The notes: generated by a model not told the origin, from the sequence alone. A stretch of DNA of 64,000 nt from Kibdelosporangium sp. MJ126-NF4 (GCF_000826545.1 NZ_CDME01000008.1:682001-746000), one strand, 5' to 3'; shown: positions 35,081-44,084, counted from the stretch's first letter. Made by a program: numbers and translations.

Positions 35081-35181
35081 GATGTCCAGCTGCAGGAAAT
35101 CGGACCCTGGAGTTACGGATCGGTCGCCTGGATCTGCTTTGGACCTACCCAGGGGACCTTGGTGGCACAAGGGTGGGCTTC

Positions 35182-36564
35182 ATGGAGCCATACAAGATCA
35201 CGGCGGTGGCGCCGATCCGCTTGACCACCAAGGACGAGCGTGCCGAGCATCTGCGGCGCGCGCACTACAACGTGTTCTCAGTGCCCGCCGAGGCGATCGT
35301 GATCGACTTGCTGACAGACTCCGGTACCGGCGCGCTGAGCACGGCCCAGTGGTCCGCCATGATGCGGGGCGACGAGAGTTACGCGGGTAGCCCGAGCTTT
35401 ACTCGCTTCGAGCAGGCGGTGCGGAACATCTTCGGCTACCGGCACGTACTACCGACGCACCAGGGCCGTGCCGCCGAACGGCTGCTGTTCTCCTCGCTGT
35501 GCCAGCCCGGCGATGTCGTGCCGAACAACGCCCACTTCGACACTACCCGCGCGAACGTCGAGGACACCGGGGCCGAGGCGGCCAACCTCGGCATCCCCGA
35601 ATCGTCCGATCCGGACAGTCTGCATCCGTTCAAGGGCAACCTTGATGTGGGCGCGCTGTCGCGACTGATCTCGCGCGTGGGTCGCGGGCGGGTGCCGCTG
35701 GTCATGCTGACTGTGACGAACAACGCGGGCGGAGGCCAGCCTGTGTCGCTGGGCAACGTGCGGGCGGTGCACGAGATCTGCCGCCGTCACGGGATTCCGC
35801 TTTACTTCGACGCGTGCCGGTTTGCCGAGAACGCCTGGTTCATCAAGCAGCGGGAGCCGGGGTACGCGGATCGGACGCCGTTGGAGATCGCGCGGGAGAT
35901 GTTCGCGCTGGGCGACGGGTGCACGATGTCGGCCAAGAAGGACGGCATGGTCAACATCGGCGGGTTCCTGTGCACCAACGATGATTCGCTCGCGCCGACG
36001 CTGACGAACATGCTGATCATGGGCGAGGGCTACCCAACCTACGGCGGTCTCGCCGGGCGCGATCTGGAGGCGATCGCCGTCGGGTTGGCCGAGGTGGTGG
36101 CGGAGGACCATCTACGCCACCGAATCTCCGAGACGGCATATCTGGGCGACGCGCTGGCCGCGCGTGGGGTGCCCATCGTGCAGCCACCCGGCGGGCACGC
36201 GATCTACCTCGACGTCGGTCGCATCCTGCCGCACATTCCTTGGGATCAGTTCCCGGGCAACGCGTTCGTCGCCGAGCTGTACCTTGAGGCCGGGATCCGG
36301 GCGCTGGAGATCGGCGCGCTCAGCTACGGCGAGCACGCGGTGCTGGAGCTGGTCCGGCTGGCGATCCCGCGGCGCACGTACACCCGCAGCCACCTGGATT
36401 ATGTTGTGGACGCCGTCGTTCGGGTGGTGAAACGGGCTGACACGCTACGGGGGATGCGGCTGACCCACGCGGCGCCCTCCCTTCGGCACTTCACTGCCCA
36501 GATGTCCCCCATCGAGGCCGTTGCTGTTCCTGCGGGGGAGATCCACGGATCCGCGACGGACTGA
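35182..36564 (+). CDS. tnaA: tryptophanase/tyrosine phenol-lyase family PLP enzyme
   Basis: ATG 35182 (MEPYKITAVAPIRLTTKDER) gives 460 residues, the family length; a GTG at 35173 is also possible. The PLP lysine lies in SAKKDGMVNIGG (K253). QGRAAERLLFSSL, NNAHFDTTRANVE and FDACRFAENAWFIK are typical tryptophanase blocks. It cleaves tryptophan to indole, pyruvate and ammonia, or tyrosine to phenol. No tnaC leader or tnaB permease is seen. It stands alone behind a decayed region, so it may have been acquired with that segment. Confidence 0.88.
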   Translation: MEPYKITAVAPIRLTTKDERAEHLRRAHYNVFSVPAEAIVIDLLTDSGTGALSTAQWSAMMRGDESYAGSPSFTRFEQAVRNIFGYRHVLPTHQGRAAERLLFSSLCQPGDVVPNNAHFDTTRANVEDTGAEAANLGIPESSDPDSLHPFKGNLDVGALSRLISRVGRGRVPLVMLTVTNNAGGGQPVSLGNVRAVHEICRRHGIPLYFDACRFAENAWFIKQREPGYADRTPLEIAREMFALGDGCTMSAKKDGMVNIGGFLCTNDDSLAPTLTNMLIMGEGYPTYGGLAGRDLEAIAVGLAEVVAEDHLRHRISETAYLGDALAARGVPIVQPPGGHAIYLDVGRILPHIPWDQFPGNAFVAELYLEAGIRALEIGALSYGEHAVLELVRLAIPRRTYTRSHLDYVVDAVVRVVKRADTLRGMRLTHAAPSLRHFTAQMSPIEAVAVPAGEIHGSATD

Positions 36565-36656
36565 CAACTCGCCCACTCCTGGGATCTGCGACGACCCGGT
36601 CCTTGCCGCACTTCCCTCCTGCCGCTGCTTCATCCTCGGTTGACGGTCGACTGATA

Positions 36657-36684
36657 GTCATATTATGGTTGTTCATAATATGAC
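36657..36684. promoter_or_regulatory. PadR-type operator of the MFS/NmrA operon
   Basis: Perfect palindrome GTCATATTATG-N6-CATAATATGAC, 41 bases before the MFS start. The left arm contains TATTAT, a possible -10, with TTGACG at 36640-36645 upstream. A related site lies before the padR gene (40102-40129). Confidence 0.7.
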
Positions 36685-36725
36685 ATCGCTGGTGGTGTCC
36701 GGAGATCGCGCAGGGCAGAGGGGTC

Positions 36726-38399
36726 ATGACTCAGTCAATGGAGGAAACCGGGAGGGCCACGCCGACCCGGCAGAGCTATCTGGGCTTGTTCGTCGTCGTG
36801 TTCGCCACGTTCATGGACATGCTCGACGTGGGCATCGTGATGATCATGGTGCCCACCATTCAGGCGGACCTGCATGCCAGTTACGCGGTGGGGCAATGGG
36901 TCCTGGTCGGATACGGGCTGGCATTCGCCGTGCTGCTGATCCCCGCGGGCAGGCTCGGCGACATGTACGGCCGCAAGCTGATCTTCCAGATCGGCGCCGC
37001 CGGGTTCGTCCTGATGTCACTGGCCTGTGGTCTGGCGTGGTCGTCCGAGACGCTCATCGCCTTCCGGCTGCTCCAGGGTGGCTTCGGAGCCCTGATGGCC
37101 GCGCAGGTCCTCGCGGTGATCCAGGTGTTGTTCCCGCCCGCCCGTCGGGCACCGGCGTACCTCGCCTACGGGTTGACGATCACCCTCGCGCAGTTGGTGG
37201 GCCCGTTGCTGGGTGCGTTGCTGTCCGAGGCGAACGTGTTCGGGCTGGGGTGGCGGACTGTCTTCTACATCAACGTCCCGATCGGGATCCTGATCATCGT
37301 CGGCGCGGCGCTGTGGATTCCCGAGTCCCGCTCGACGCAGCGGGTTCGCCTGGACGTCGTGGGCTTCCTGCTCGTCGCGGTCCTGTCCGGCCTGCTGATG
37401 TATCCACTGCAGACTGGTCGGGAGGCCGGTTGGCCGAGCTGGATGCTGGTCATGCTGATAGCCGCGGTGCCGGTGCTGGCGCTGTTCGCGTGGTTCGAAC
37501 GCCGTCGGGGCGAGCACGCCATGGTGCCGACGAAACTGTTCCGGCTGCGGTCGTTCTCCGCCGGAACGATCATGATGTTGTTGCTGTTCACCGTGATGGT
37601 CTCGGCGTCTCTGATCGTCATCTGGCTGGTCCAGATCGGCTACGCGTGGTCGCCGCTGAAGACGGCGGTGACCATGTTGCCGTGGTTCGTCGGGATCGCC
37701 TTGCTCGGCGGGGTCTCGGTGAACTTCGCGCAACGCCTGGGTCGCGTGCTGATCGGCGGGGGAATGCTGGTCATGGCGGTGGGCATGACCGTGCTGAGCC
37801 TGATGATCGGCATGTCCGGCACCGACCTGCGACCGTGGGAACTGGGCATCGGCCTGTTCGTTGTCGGCTGCGGGATCGGCCTGGTCCTGCCCAGCCTGAT
37901 GGACGTGGTCCTGCTGGAGATCCCGACTGACGACGCCGGGGCTGGCAGCGGTGTGCTCAACGCCGTCGACCAGTTCGCGGCGGCAGCAGGCGTCGGCATC
38001 GTTTCCCTGATCCTGTTCGGGTTTCTCGGCGGCGGCGCCCCGGACCACGCGGATCGTTCCGCTTCGGATCTCAAGACCGCGCTGGCCGCACAAGGAACTT
38101 CGGTGGTGGAGCGCGATCGGATCGCGGCCGAGTTCCGGACCTGTTTCGTGGACAGGGCCAACGCCACCAACCCGTTCGACGTGCCAGTCAGTTGCCAGGT
38201 CCCGACCAGCGGCCTCACGACGGTGATCGAGGCGGACACGGCCGCCACCCGGCGAAACTTCGCCGACGCCACGTCCAACACGCTCTGGTACCACGTCGGC
38301 GTCCTGGTGCTCGCGGTGCTGTTGTCTCCGCTGCTGCCGCGAGCACGCGCGTCGCAGGGACCAGCCAAGCACACACAGGAGGACCGCATGCCGGTGTGA
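36726..38399 (+). CDS. EmrB/QacA-type 14-segment MFS exporter
   Basis: 557 residues with about fourteen hydrophobic segments. MFS motif A is GRLGDMYGRKL, and the segment-1 region carries FATFMDMLDVGIVMIMVPTI, where DHA2 exporters have a conserved aspartate (LD.TIVNVALP-type). A large periplasmic loop near residues 440-510 is family-typical. Export of a hydrophobic drug or metabolite is expected. It is preceded by a perfect palindrome of the same type as that before padR and is followed after 65 bases by an NmrA-like gene, probably in one operon. Confidence 0.9.
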   Translation: MTQSMEETGRATPTRQSYLGLFVVVFATFMDMLDVGIVMIMVPTIQADLHASYAVGQWVLVGYGLAFAVLLIPAGRLGDMYGRKLIFQIGAAGFVLMSLACGLAWSSETLIAFRLLQGGFGALMAAQVLAVIQVLFPPARRAPAYLAYGLTITLAQLVGPLLGALLSEANVFGLGWRTVFYINVPIGILIIVGAALWIPESRSTQRVRLDVVGFLLVAVLSGLLMYPLQTGREAGWPSWMLVMLIAAVPVLALFAWFERRRGEHAMVPTKLFRLRSFSAGTIMMLLLFTVMVSASLIVIWLVQIGYAWSPLKTAVTMLPWFVGIALLGGVSVNFAQRLGRVLIGGGMLVMAVGMTVLSLMIGMSGTDLRPWELGIGLFVVGCGIGLVLPSLMDVVLLEIPTDDAGAGSGVLNAVDQFAAAAGVGIVSLILFGFLGGGAPDHADRSASDLKTALAAQGTSVVERDRIAAEFRTCFVDRANATNPFDVPVSCQVPTSGLTTVIEADTAATRRNFADATSNTLWYHVGVLVLAVLLSPLLPRARASQGPAKHTQEDRMPV

Positions 38400-38464
38400 C
38401 GGCCACAGAAGTCCATTCGAGTACAGAACAAACCACAAACCACAATCGAGGAGATCGGATCACC

Positions 38465-39316
38465 ATGACAATTCTGGTGACGGGAGCGACCGGGACCGTG
38501 GGGCGCCATGTTGTCGGCCAACTTGTGGCTGCGGGGCAGGACGTGCGGGCACTCACGACCAGGGACCCGACCACGGTGGGTCTGCCGCCGCAGGTCCAGG
38601 TCGTTCAGGGAAACCTGGCTCAGCCCGAGACGCTGTCCGCCGCGTTGGACGGTGTGGACCGGGTGCATCTGTTCCCGGTCGCCGATGCCGCAGGCGGATT
38701 CGTGGACGCGGCCAAGGCGGCCGGAGTGCGACGGGTCGTCGTGTTCTCCTCGGAGGTGGTCGCCCACCCCAAGGCCTTCGCCAAGTTCAGCGTCGAGCAC
38801 CACCGCGCGGTGGAACAGGTCGTCGAGGGCGGAGGTTTCGAGTGGACAGTCCTGCGACCGACCGGGTTCGCGGCCAACACCTTGGAATGGGCGTCCTCCA
38901 TCGCCGAGGAAGGTGTGGTCCGCAGCCCGTACCCGCACGCGGCACAGGCCTTGATCCACGAGGCGGACATCGCGGCGGTCGCGGTCAGGGCGCTGACCGA
39001 GACCGGCCATCACGGACAGCGATACCTGCTGACCGGCCCCGAGGCGATCACCAAGGTCGACCAGGTCACAGCGATCAGCGGCGCGATCGGCCGCGAGATC
39101 CGGTTCGAGGAGGTCTCACCGGAGCAGTGGCGGGCGTTGATGGTCCAGTACATGCCCGAATTCATCGTCGACATGCTGCTCGGCCACTGGGCGCACGCGG
39201 ACGCCGAACCGGAAACCGTCGACCCGACCCTCATCCGAATCCTCGGCCGACCAGCCTTCACCTTCGCCCAGTGGGCCATCGACCACCAGGACGACTTCAC
39301 CCTGCCCAACCCGTAG
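38465..39316 (+). CDS. NmrA-like NAD(P)-binding protein
   Basis: ATG 38465 follows GAGGAG; 283 residues. The Rossmann motif TGATGTVGRHVVGQL at the start, lack of the SDR tyrosine triad and the carboxyl region EEVSPEQWRALM mark an atypical SDR of the NmrA/QOR2 type. Members sense NADP(H) redox state or reduce quinones. It is closely similar to a second copy at 47325-48173. Probably co-transcribed with the MFS gene and regulated by PadR. Confidence 0.87.
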   Translation: MTILVTGATGTVGRHVVGQLVAAGQDVRALTTRDPTTVGLPPQVQVVQGNLAQPETLSAALDGVDRVHLFPVADAAGGFVDAAKAAGVRRVVVFSSEVVAHPKAFAKFSVEHHRAVEQVVEGGGFEWTVLRPTGFAANTLEWASSIAEEGVVRSPYPHAAQALIHEADIAAVAVRALTETGHHGQRYLLTGPEAITKVDQVTAISGAIGREIRFEEVSPEQWRALMVQYMPEFIVDMLLGHWAHADAEPETVDPTLIRILGRPAFTFAQWAIDHQDDFTLPNP

Positions 39317-39389
39317 TCCAGCTTCGGTCTTCGCACCCGCGTCGTCCGCTGGGACCTGGCTCCGACGCCGTAACGGCTCAGGCTCACCA

Positions 39390-39437
39390 CAAAGCGAGTA
39401 GCCGGGGCGTGAGTGGTCGTCCCGGTTACTCGCTTTG
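39390..39437. terminator. bidirectional terminator, NmrA-like/padR
   Basis: 17-base arms (CAAAGCGAGTAGCCGGG and its near complement, one G/T pair) around a 14-base loop. The right arm includes the last codons of padR. Confidence 0.7.
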
Positions 39438-40016
39438 GCTGGGTGCTTGCCAGGTGATGGCGCCGGTGTGCAGGTCCTCGAAGAAGGCGCGGACCCAGGT
39501 CAGTTCGGCTCGCTGCACCGCACGTTGGTACTCGACCTCGATGAGGTGGAGTCGTTCGACGTCGTCGGCGATGGCTGCCTGTGTTTCGGCGTCGAGGCGT
39601 GCGAGGTTGTCTTCAAGGGCTTTGACGCGTGACTCGAGCGCTTCGCGCGTGTCCTCTGGTGGCAGCGCGTTGAGCAGGGCGAGCGCCGCGGGGAACGCTG
39701 GGTACTCGTTGACGGGCGTCGACAGTGTTTCGAGCATCCATTTGCGGGCGGTCGCGGCGCCCGCGTCGGTGGTCTCGTACACGGTCCGCTCGGGGCGATT
39801 GTCGGCGCGGTCGGTGTTCTTGACCGCGATCAGGCCGTCGCGGTCAAGGCGTTCGATGATCTGGTAGATCGCGTTGCGCTGCGAGACGTTGATGACCTGG
39901 TCCTTGCCCCACTCCCGGATCCGCTGCCGCACGCCGTAGGGGTGCATGGGGGACTCGCCGAGGAGCACAAGCACAGTCATCGCCAGGGGCGAGCGTCGCG
40001 GGGATGGACTCTGCAT
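39426..40016 (-). CDS. PadR family regulator
   Basis: ATG 40016 (MQSPSPRRSPLAMTVLVLLGE) gives 196 residues; the open frame extends further but loses homology. The PadR winged helix is clear: HPYGVRQRIREWG, VSQRNAIYQIIERLDRDGL, then TDRADNRPERTVYETTDAG. A carboxyl helical dimerisation domain follows. PadR proteins repress drug-efflux or phenolic-stress genes. A motif related to the perfect operator of the 36726 MFS gene lies upstream of this gene, so the regulator probably controls both itself and that operon 3 kb away. Confidence 0.87.
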   Translation of the reverse strand: MQSPSPRRSPLAMTVLVLLGESPMHPYGVRQRIREWGKDQVINVSQRNAIYQIIERLDRDGLIAVKNTDRADNRPERTVYETTDAGAATARKWMLETLSTPVNEYPAFPAALALLNALPPEDTREALESRVKALEDNLARLDAETQAAIADDVERLHLIEVEYQRAVQRAELTWVRAFFEDLHTGAITWQAPSQSE

Positions 40017-40101
40017 CGTGGCTGCGCGCTCCCTCGGTATGGCTGTAACCGCCACTTCATCGTAGTCGGGCCAGCCTTCACAGGCCGCCCATCCATGAAT
40101 A

Positions 40102-40129
40102 GTCATATTATGATTGTTGATGTTATGAT
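40102..40129. promoter_or_regulatory. PadR-type operator at padR
   Basis: Left arm GTCATATTATG and the same spacer type as the operator at 36657; the right arm matches in seven of eleven positions. Confidence 0.5.
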
Positions 40130-40155
40130 GTCATATTCGCCCTCGCGGGACGGGG

Positions 40156-40578
40156 TCAGGAGTGGTGTTCGTTGAGTGTGGTGTCGTGGGCGGGGTCGAG
40201 GTTGTGCAGTAGGGGGCAGTCGCGGTCGGCGCGGGGGCGTGTGCAGGTGTCGGCGAGTCGGGCGAGTGAGGCGCGCATGGCGTGCAGGCTGGCGATCTTG
40301 TTGTCCAGTTCGGTGATTTTCTCGGTGGCCAACTGTCTGGTGGCGTCGCAGTTGTCCGGGCCGCCGTCGGCGAGGTGCAGCAGGGCTTCGATTTCGGTGA
40401 GGGTGAAGCCGAGTTCCTGGGCGCGCTTGACGAACCGCACGACACGCACGGCCTCAGGGCCGTAGATCCGGTAGCCGGCGTGGGTCCGGCCTGGGTCGGG
40501 CAGCAGCCCGCGGCGTTCGTAATAGCGCAGGGTCTGGGTGTTCACCCCGGCCTGCCTGGCGACTTGTGCGGTGCGCAT
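40156..40578 (-). CDS. merR: MerR mercury-type regulator
   Basis: 140 residues. The MerR winged helix (VARQAGVNTQTLRYYERRGL, GYRIYGPEAVRVVRFVKRAQ) is followed by a dimerisation helix. Three cysteines lie where Hg(II)-MerR has C82, C117 and C126: in DNCDATRQLA, LADTCTRP and RDCPLL. It activates transcription on binding Hg(II) by untwisting an over-long promoter spacer. It is divergent from three MerB-family genes, with a dyad in the gap. Confidence 0.88.
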   Translation of the reverse strand: MRTAQVARQAGVNTQTLRYYERRGLLPDPGRTHAGYRIYGPEAVRVVRFVKRAQELGFTLTEIEALLHLADGGPDNCDATRQLATEKITELDNKIASLHAMRASLARLADTCTRPRADRDCPLLHNLDPAHDTTLNEHHS

Positions 40579-40643
40579 ACCGAGACGGTAAACCCGGTAC
40601 CCAGCTACTGGGGCAAGCCGGACAGCGGAGGGGTTCTCGAGTC

Positions 40644-40669
40644 TTGACTCGGTAGTGCGGTACCGGGTC
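40644..40669. promoter_or_regulatory. MerR operator/promoter
   Basis: TTGACT (-35-like, 40644-40649) overlaps the dyad GACTCGGTA-N6-TACCGGGTC (40646-40669, eight of nine pairs). A dyad within the promoter spacer is the hallmark of MerR-activated promoters; the -10 is weak in GC-rich context. Confidence 0.5.
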
Positions 40670-40713
40670 GAGGGTGGGCTGCATCAACGTGTCGCCCAGG
40701 ACAGGACAAGGAC

Positions 40714-41469
40714 ATGAGCGCTCCCATTGACCGCACGCAGAACGGCGAACCCGACAGCTCCAGCGCTGACGGTGTGGAGGTGTTTGACGCTGCGTGGCGC
40801 GAAGCCGACGACACCCTTCGTACCTCGATCTGGGTGGTGTACGGACTGATCGGCCTGACCCGTCTGGGTGAGTGGCCGGTTGAGGTGGACCGGTTCGCCG
40901 CGTACCTCAACCGGTCGGTCGAGGACGCGGTCGCGCTGGTCGATCAGTACTCCGGCGTGCTGTTCACCGCGCAGGTCGGTGACGGGGTGATCGCCCTCGA
41001 CCTGGCCCGTCCGGCGGCTTTGCGACGTCGGACGATGTTGATCGGCGACCGGCGGATCCCGGTGAGCGGCTGCGCCCCGGACCTGTTCGAGATAGCGTCC
41101 GTGCTCGACGTCGGGTTCACGGTCGAGGACACCTGCCCGGCCACCGGCGTGCCGATTCGCGTCGAGTTCGTGCCGCCGGTGCACCGGGCTGACCTGGTAG
41201 CCACTGTGGACCCGGTCGACACGGTGGTCGCTCTCGACCCACGCGTGTTCGGCCAGGCCAGCGACCTGACGCCGGAGCAGATCGACGCCTCGTTATGCGT
41301 GCAGATGCCGTTCTTCGCCAACGCCAACGCCGCTCACAGTTGGCTGTCCGCGCACCCCAGCCGCCGGGTTTGTCCAGCGCGCCAGATGTATCAGTTGGAC
41401 ATCATCACCTACCACCGTGATGTCCTGCGCCCCGAGATCACCGCACAGCTCGCTCCCGGTCGGGCCTGA
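40714..41469 (+). CDS. merB: MerB-like organomercurial lyase
   Basis: 251 residues. The MerB catalytic set is present: C-x2-D in SGCAPDLFEIA (C96 and D99 equivalents) and the third cysteine in SLCVQMPFFAN (C159 equivalent). CPATGVPIRVEF is a family block. It cleaves the C-Hg bond to give Hg(II) and a hydrocarbon. The protein is longer than the 212-residue plasmid type because of an amino extension. A TTA codon lies near 41294. First gene of the group behind the MerR site. Confidence 0.82.
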   Translation: MSAPIDRTQNGEPDSSSADGVEVFDAAWREADDTLRTSIWVVYGLIGLTRLGEWPVEVDRFAAYLNRSVEDAVALVDQYSGVLFTAQVGDGVIALDLARPAALRRRTMLIGDRRIPVSGCAPDLFEIASVLDVGFTVEDTCPATGVPIRVEFVPPVHRADLVATVDPVDTVVALDPRVFGQASDLTPEQIDASLCVQMPFFANANAAHSWLSAHPSRRVCPARQMYQLDIITYHRDVLRPEITAQLAPGRA

Positions 41470-41542
41470 TCACACCGAAGTGTCGACGTGACACCACAAA
41501 ACACACCCACAACGGGCTGCACGACGATCGAGAGGGACCGTG

Positions 41543-42583
41543 ATGAGGCTGGAGATCCTGCAGGTGCCCGCCTGCCCGAACGTGGCGTTGCTGGAGCAGC
41601 GCCTGGACGAGGTCCTGGTCGACCATTACGTGCCGGTCGAGCGCGCGCACCGGGTGGTTGAGGATCTGCCCACGGCGGCTGCCTTGGGCATGACCGGGTC
41701 GCCGACCCTGCTCGTGGACGGAGTCGACCCGTTCGCCGAACCCGCGCTCGCGCCGAGCGTGTCCTGCCGGTTGTACCGCGACGAGGATGCCCGGCTACAG
41801 GGAGCGCCGTCGGTCGCGGCGTTGCGCCGCGCCCTGCGAACGCCCCAGAGTGGCCAGCCCGGCGAGGAAGGCGCCACGATGACTGTCGGGTCCGGAGAGT
41901 GCTGCGCGGTCACTGCCGACGGGCCCGCAGCCGAGCTGTCGCGTGACTGGCGGGCACGGGCGGCCCCGACGGATCCCGTTGAGCGGGCGACCCACCGGGC
42001 GATCCTGCGCGCGTTCGCGGCCACCGGCTGCCCGCCGGGTTCCGGCGAGCTGGACCGGACGGCAGCCGACTTGGAGACGTCGGCCGCGCAGGTGCTCGCT
42101 CGGCTGCATGCCGCCGATGTCGTGCGCCTGGGCGGTGACGGGGAGATCCGGGTGGCGTATCCGTTCTCGGCTGTGCCGACCCGCCACCGGGTCCGGCTCG
42201 CAAGTGGGGTGGAGGTGTTCGCGATGTGCGTGATCGACGCCCTGGGCATTCCGCCGATGCTGGGCACCGACGCGGTGATCAGCACCAGCGACCCGAGCAC
42301 CGGTGCCCCGATCACAGTGACCGCCGCGCGGGGCCTGTTCGCCTGGGACCCGGCCACCGCGGTGGTGTTCGTCGGTGCCCGCCCTGGCGGCGGCCCGTCG
42401 GTGGAGACCTGCTGCGACTACCTCAACGCGTTCACTGACCGAGGGCAGGCCGATGCCTGGGTCCAGGCGCATCCGCATATTCCCGGCGAGACTTTGGCGC
42501 CGGCGCAGGCCGAACGACTCGGCAAGCGAATCTTCGGCGACCTGCTCACTACCCGGCAAGCGCACGGACCGGAAGACCTGTGA
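41543..42583 (+). CDS. thioredoxin-like domain fused to MerB-like lyase
   Basis: ATG 41543 (GTG 41540 adjacent) gives 346 residues. The first 110 residues are a small thioredoxin-like unit with a VPACPN motif and TGSPTLLVDGVDPF, the cis-proline region. The rest is a MerB-type domain: AILRAFAATGCPPG, MCVIDALGIP with the C-x2-D pair, and a vicinal ETCCDYLN near the third-cysteine position. An in-chain thiol donor could deliver or remove mercury from the lyase; this is inference. It starts 73 bases after merB. Confidence 0.75.
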   Translation: MRLEILQVPACPNVALLEQRLDEVLVDHYVPVERAHRVVEDLPTAAALGMTGSPTLLVDGVDPFAEPALAPSVSCRLYRDEDARLQGAPSVAALRRALRTPQSGQPGEEGATMTVGSGECCAVTADGPAAELSRDWRARAAPTDPVERATHRAILRAFAATGCPPGSGELDRTAADLETSAAQVLARLHAADVVRLGGDGEIRVAYPFSAVPTRHRVRLASGVEVFAMCVIDALGIPPMLGTDAVISTSDPSTGAPITVTAARGLFAWDPATAVVFVGARPGGGPSVETCCDYLNAFTDRGQADAWVQAHPHIPGETLAPAQAERLGKRIFGDLLTTRQAHGPEDL

Positions 42584-42602
42584 CCCGCAACAGGAGCGTG
42601 CC

Positions 42603-43199
42603 ATGACCGACTTCGACCTGCCCACGCTGGACCGTGCAGCCTTCGCTGACCAAGTGGCGGCCTATCACCGAAGTTTCGGCAAGGACTTCTGGCGGCTGCT
42701 GTGGACCGCGGTGGCCGAGTTGGCCAGTGGCAAGCCGATCCGGCCCGAGCGACTGGCGGTCCGTGCCCGTGTGCCGCTCGACCGAACACTCGCGATCGCC
42801 CGAGACGCTTGGGAATGGGACGCCAGGGGCGAGCGGCTGATCGGGGCCGGGTTGACCAGTCTCGCGACCCCTTACCGTGTCGACATCGACGACCGCACCA
42901 TGTGGACCTATTGCGCGCCGGATACCCTGCAACTACCGGTGATGCTCGGCAAACCGGTGTACACGCACTCGTCGTGCGCGGCCACCAGCGATCCCATCCG
43001 GGTCCACGCCACTCCCACCGGCATGGAGAGCATCGACCCGGCCAGCACCGTGGTGTCGTTTCCGAACCCGTCGCTCCGGCCCGGCCTGACCAACGTCAGG
43101 CAATTGAGCTGCGAGCAGTCGAGCTTCTACCGGAACGCCCGACGAGTACGGCAATCACTGCCTGTCCGGGGCGAGACCCTGGGCGCACGCGGCGGGTGA
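42603..43199 (+). CDS. third MerB-like protein, divergent carboxyl end
   Basis: ATG 42603, 19 bases behind the preceding stop; 198 residues. The MerB core is recognisable: MWTYCAPDTLQLPVMLG (C-x2-D), then SCAATSDPIRVHATPTG. The third catalytic cysteine may be in LSCEQSSFYRN, but the following residues (RRVRQSLPVRGE) do not look like MerB, in which FFAS and an HPG loop follow. A late frameshift or a true divergence are both possible. Activity is therefore uncertain. Confidence 0.65.
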   Translation: MTDFDLPTLDRAAFADQVAAYHRSFGKDFWRLLWTAVAELASGKPIRPERLAVRARVPLDRTLAIARDAWEWDARGERLIGAGLTSLATPYRVDIDDRTMWTYCAPDTLQLPVMLGKPVYTHSSCAATSDPIRVHATPTGMESIDPASTVVSFPNPSLRPGLTNVRQLSCEQSSFYRNARRVRQSLPVRGETLGARGG

Positions 43200-43282
43200 G
43201 CGGCGGCCTGTGCCTCGGTGGGCTGGGGGAGGAGTCGGTCTGTCGTCGGTTCGGTGCGCGATGTTCGGCTATCTTCCTGAGC

Positions 43283-43996
43283 GTGGCCAAGCAGACGTCC
43301 CTACCGCGCAGGTTCGGCCCTGGCGCAGTACTCGCCGAGGCCGTGCGGGTGCCTCGGCACGTCCGCCGGGAGCTCCGGCCCCGGCAGAGTCTCCTTCAGA
43401 AGGTCATCGGCCTGACCGTGATGGTGTTCGCGGGCATCGTCACGTTGGCCATCCCGGTCTGTACGTTCCTGTACGCGAAATACGGCACCGCCGTCCCGTT
43501 CCTGGTGAACTCCCGCGGTCCGGCGAAGGCACCGGCGTCCGACGACGAGCGGATGGTCGCCGCCACCCTCTGTGTGATGTTCACGGCAATGCTGGTGTAC
43601 GTCATCTGGTACGCGCTGAGCCGCGGACTGGCCCGGCCAACGCTCGCATTCGACGCCGAGGGCGTCTGGTTCGGCCATCGGACCCGCGGCCAGCAGGTGC
43701 GGGACGGCTTGAGATGGGACCAGATCGCCGGTGTCCACGTGGTGCCGGTCGGCGGCAGGACCACAGTGCCGCCGAACCGGGCTGTGCCGCCGCTGGTCGA
43801 GGTGTTCCCGGTACGTCCGGTCGAGTCCGGTAAGTTGCTGAGTTTCCGGGTGGTGAACGCGCCGCCTCCAGTGCCTGGTGTTCGCGGCAAGCGATACGTG
43901 TTCGGGCTGGCCGCCGACACCGACACCGCGACACTGACCGCCGCGGTGGACCGATATGCGCTCGGACGGCGTGTGGATACCCAGACTTCGCAATGA
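43283..43996 (+). CDS. membrane protein of unknown function
   Basis: GTG 43283 (MAKQTSLPRRFG) is chosen because the part upstream is not protein-like; 237 residues. Two transmembrane segments (VIGLTVMVFAGIVTLAIPV, ATLCVMFTAMLVYVIWYAL) are followed by a soluble domain of about 130 residues. This resembles the PH-like domains of actinobacterial membrane proteins (WDQIAGVHVVPV). Function unknown; it lies 83 bases downstream of the MerB group but need not belong to it. Confidence 0.6.
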   Translation: MAKQTSLPRRFGPGAVLAEAVRVPRHVRRELRPRQSLLQKVIGLTVMVFAGIVTLAIPVCTFLYAKYGTAVPFLVNSRGPAKAPASDDERMVAATLCVMFTAMLVYVIWYALSRGLARPTLAFDAEGVWFGHRTRGQQVRDGLRWDQIAGVHVVPVGGRTTVPPNRAVPPLVEVFPVRPVESGKLLSFRVVNAPPPVPGVRGKRYVFGLAADTDTATLTAAVDRYALGRRVDTQTSQ

Positions 43997-44084
43997 ATCA
44001 CGGCGTGGCACCGACTCGGGCATGTCCATTACGGACAACGCGTCAACCGCGAGGAAGAGATCGTCACGCCGTCGGTGACTGCAC

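Noticed and set aside
33650..35170. CRISPR array next to the cas5 remnant
   Set aside because: No direct repeats with regular spacers are visible in or around this stretch.
37017..38438. 473-codon minus-strand frame opposite the MFS gene
   Set aside because: Its composition (repeated His/Gln/Asp/Arg) is typical of shadow frames; the plus strand encodes a complete transporter.
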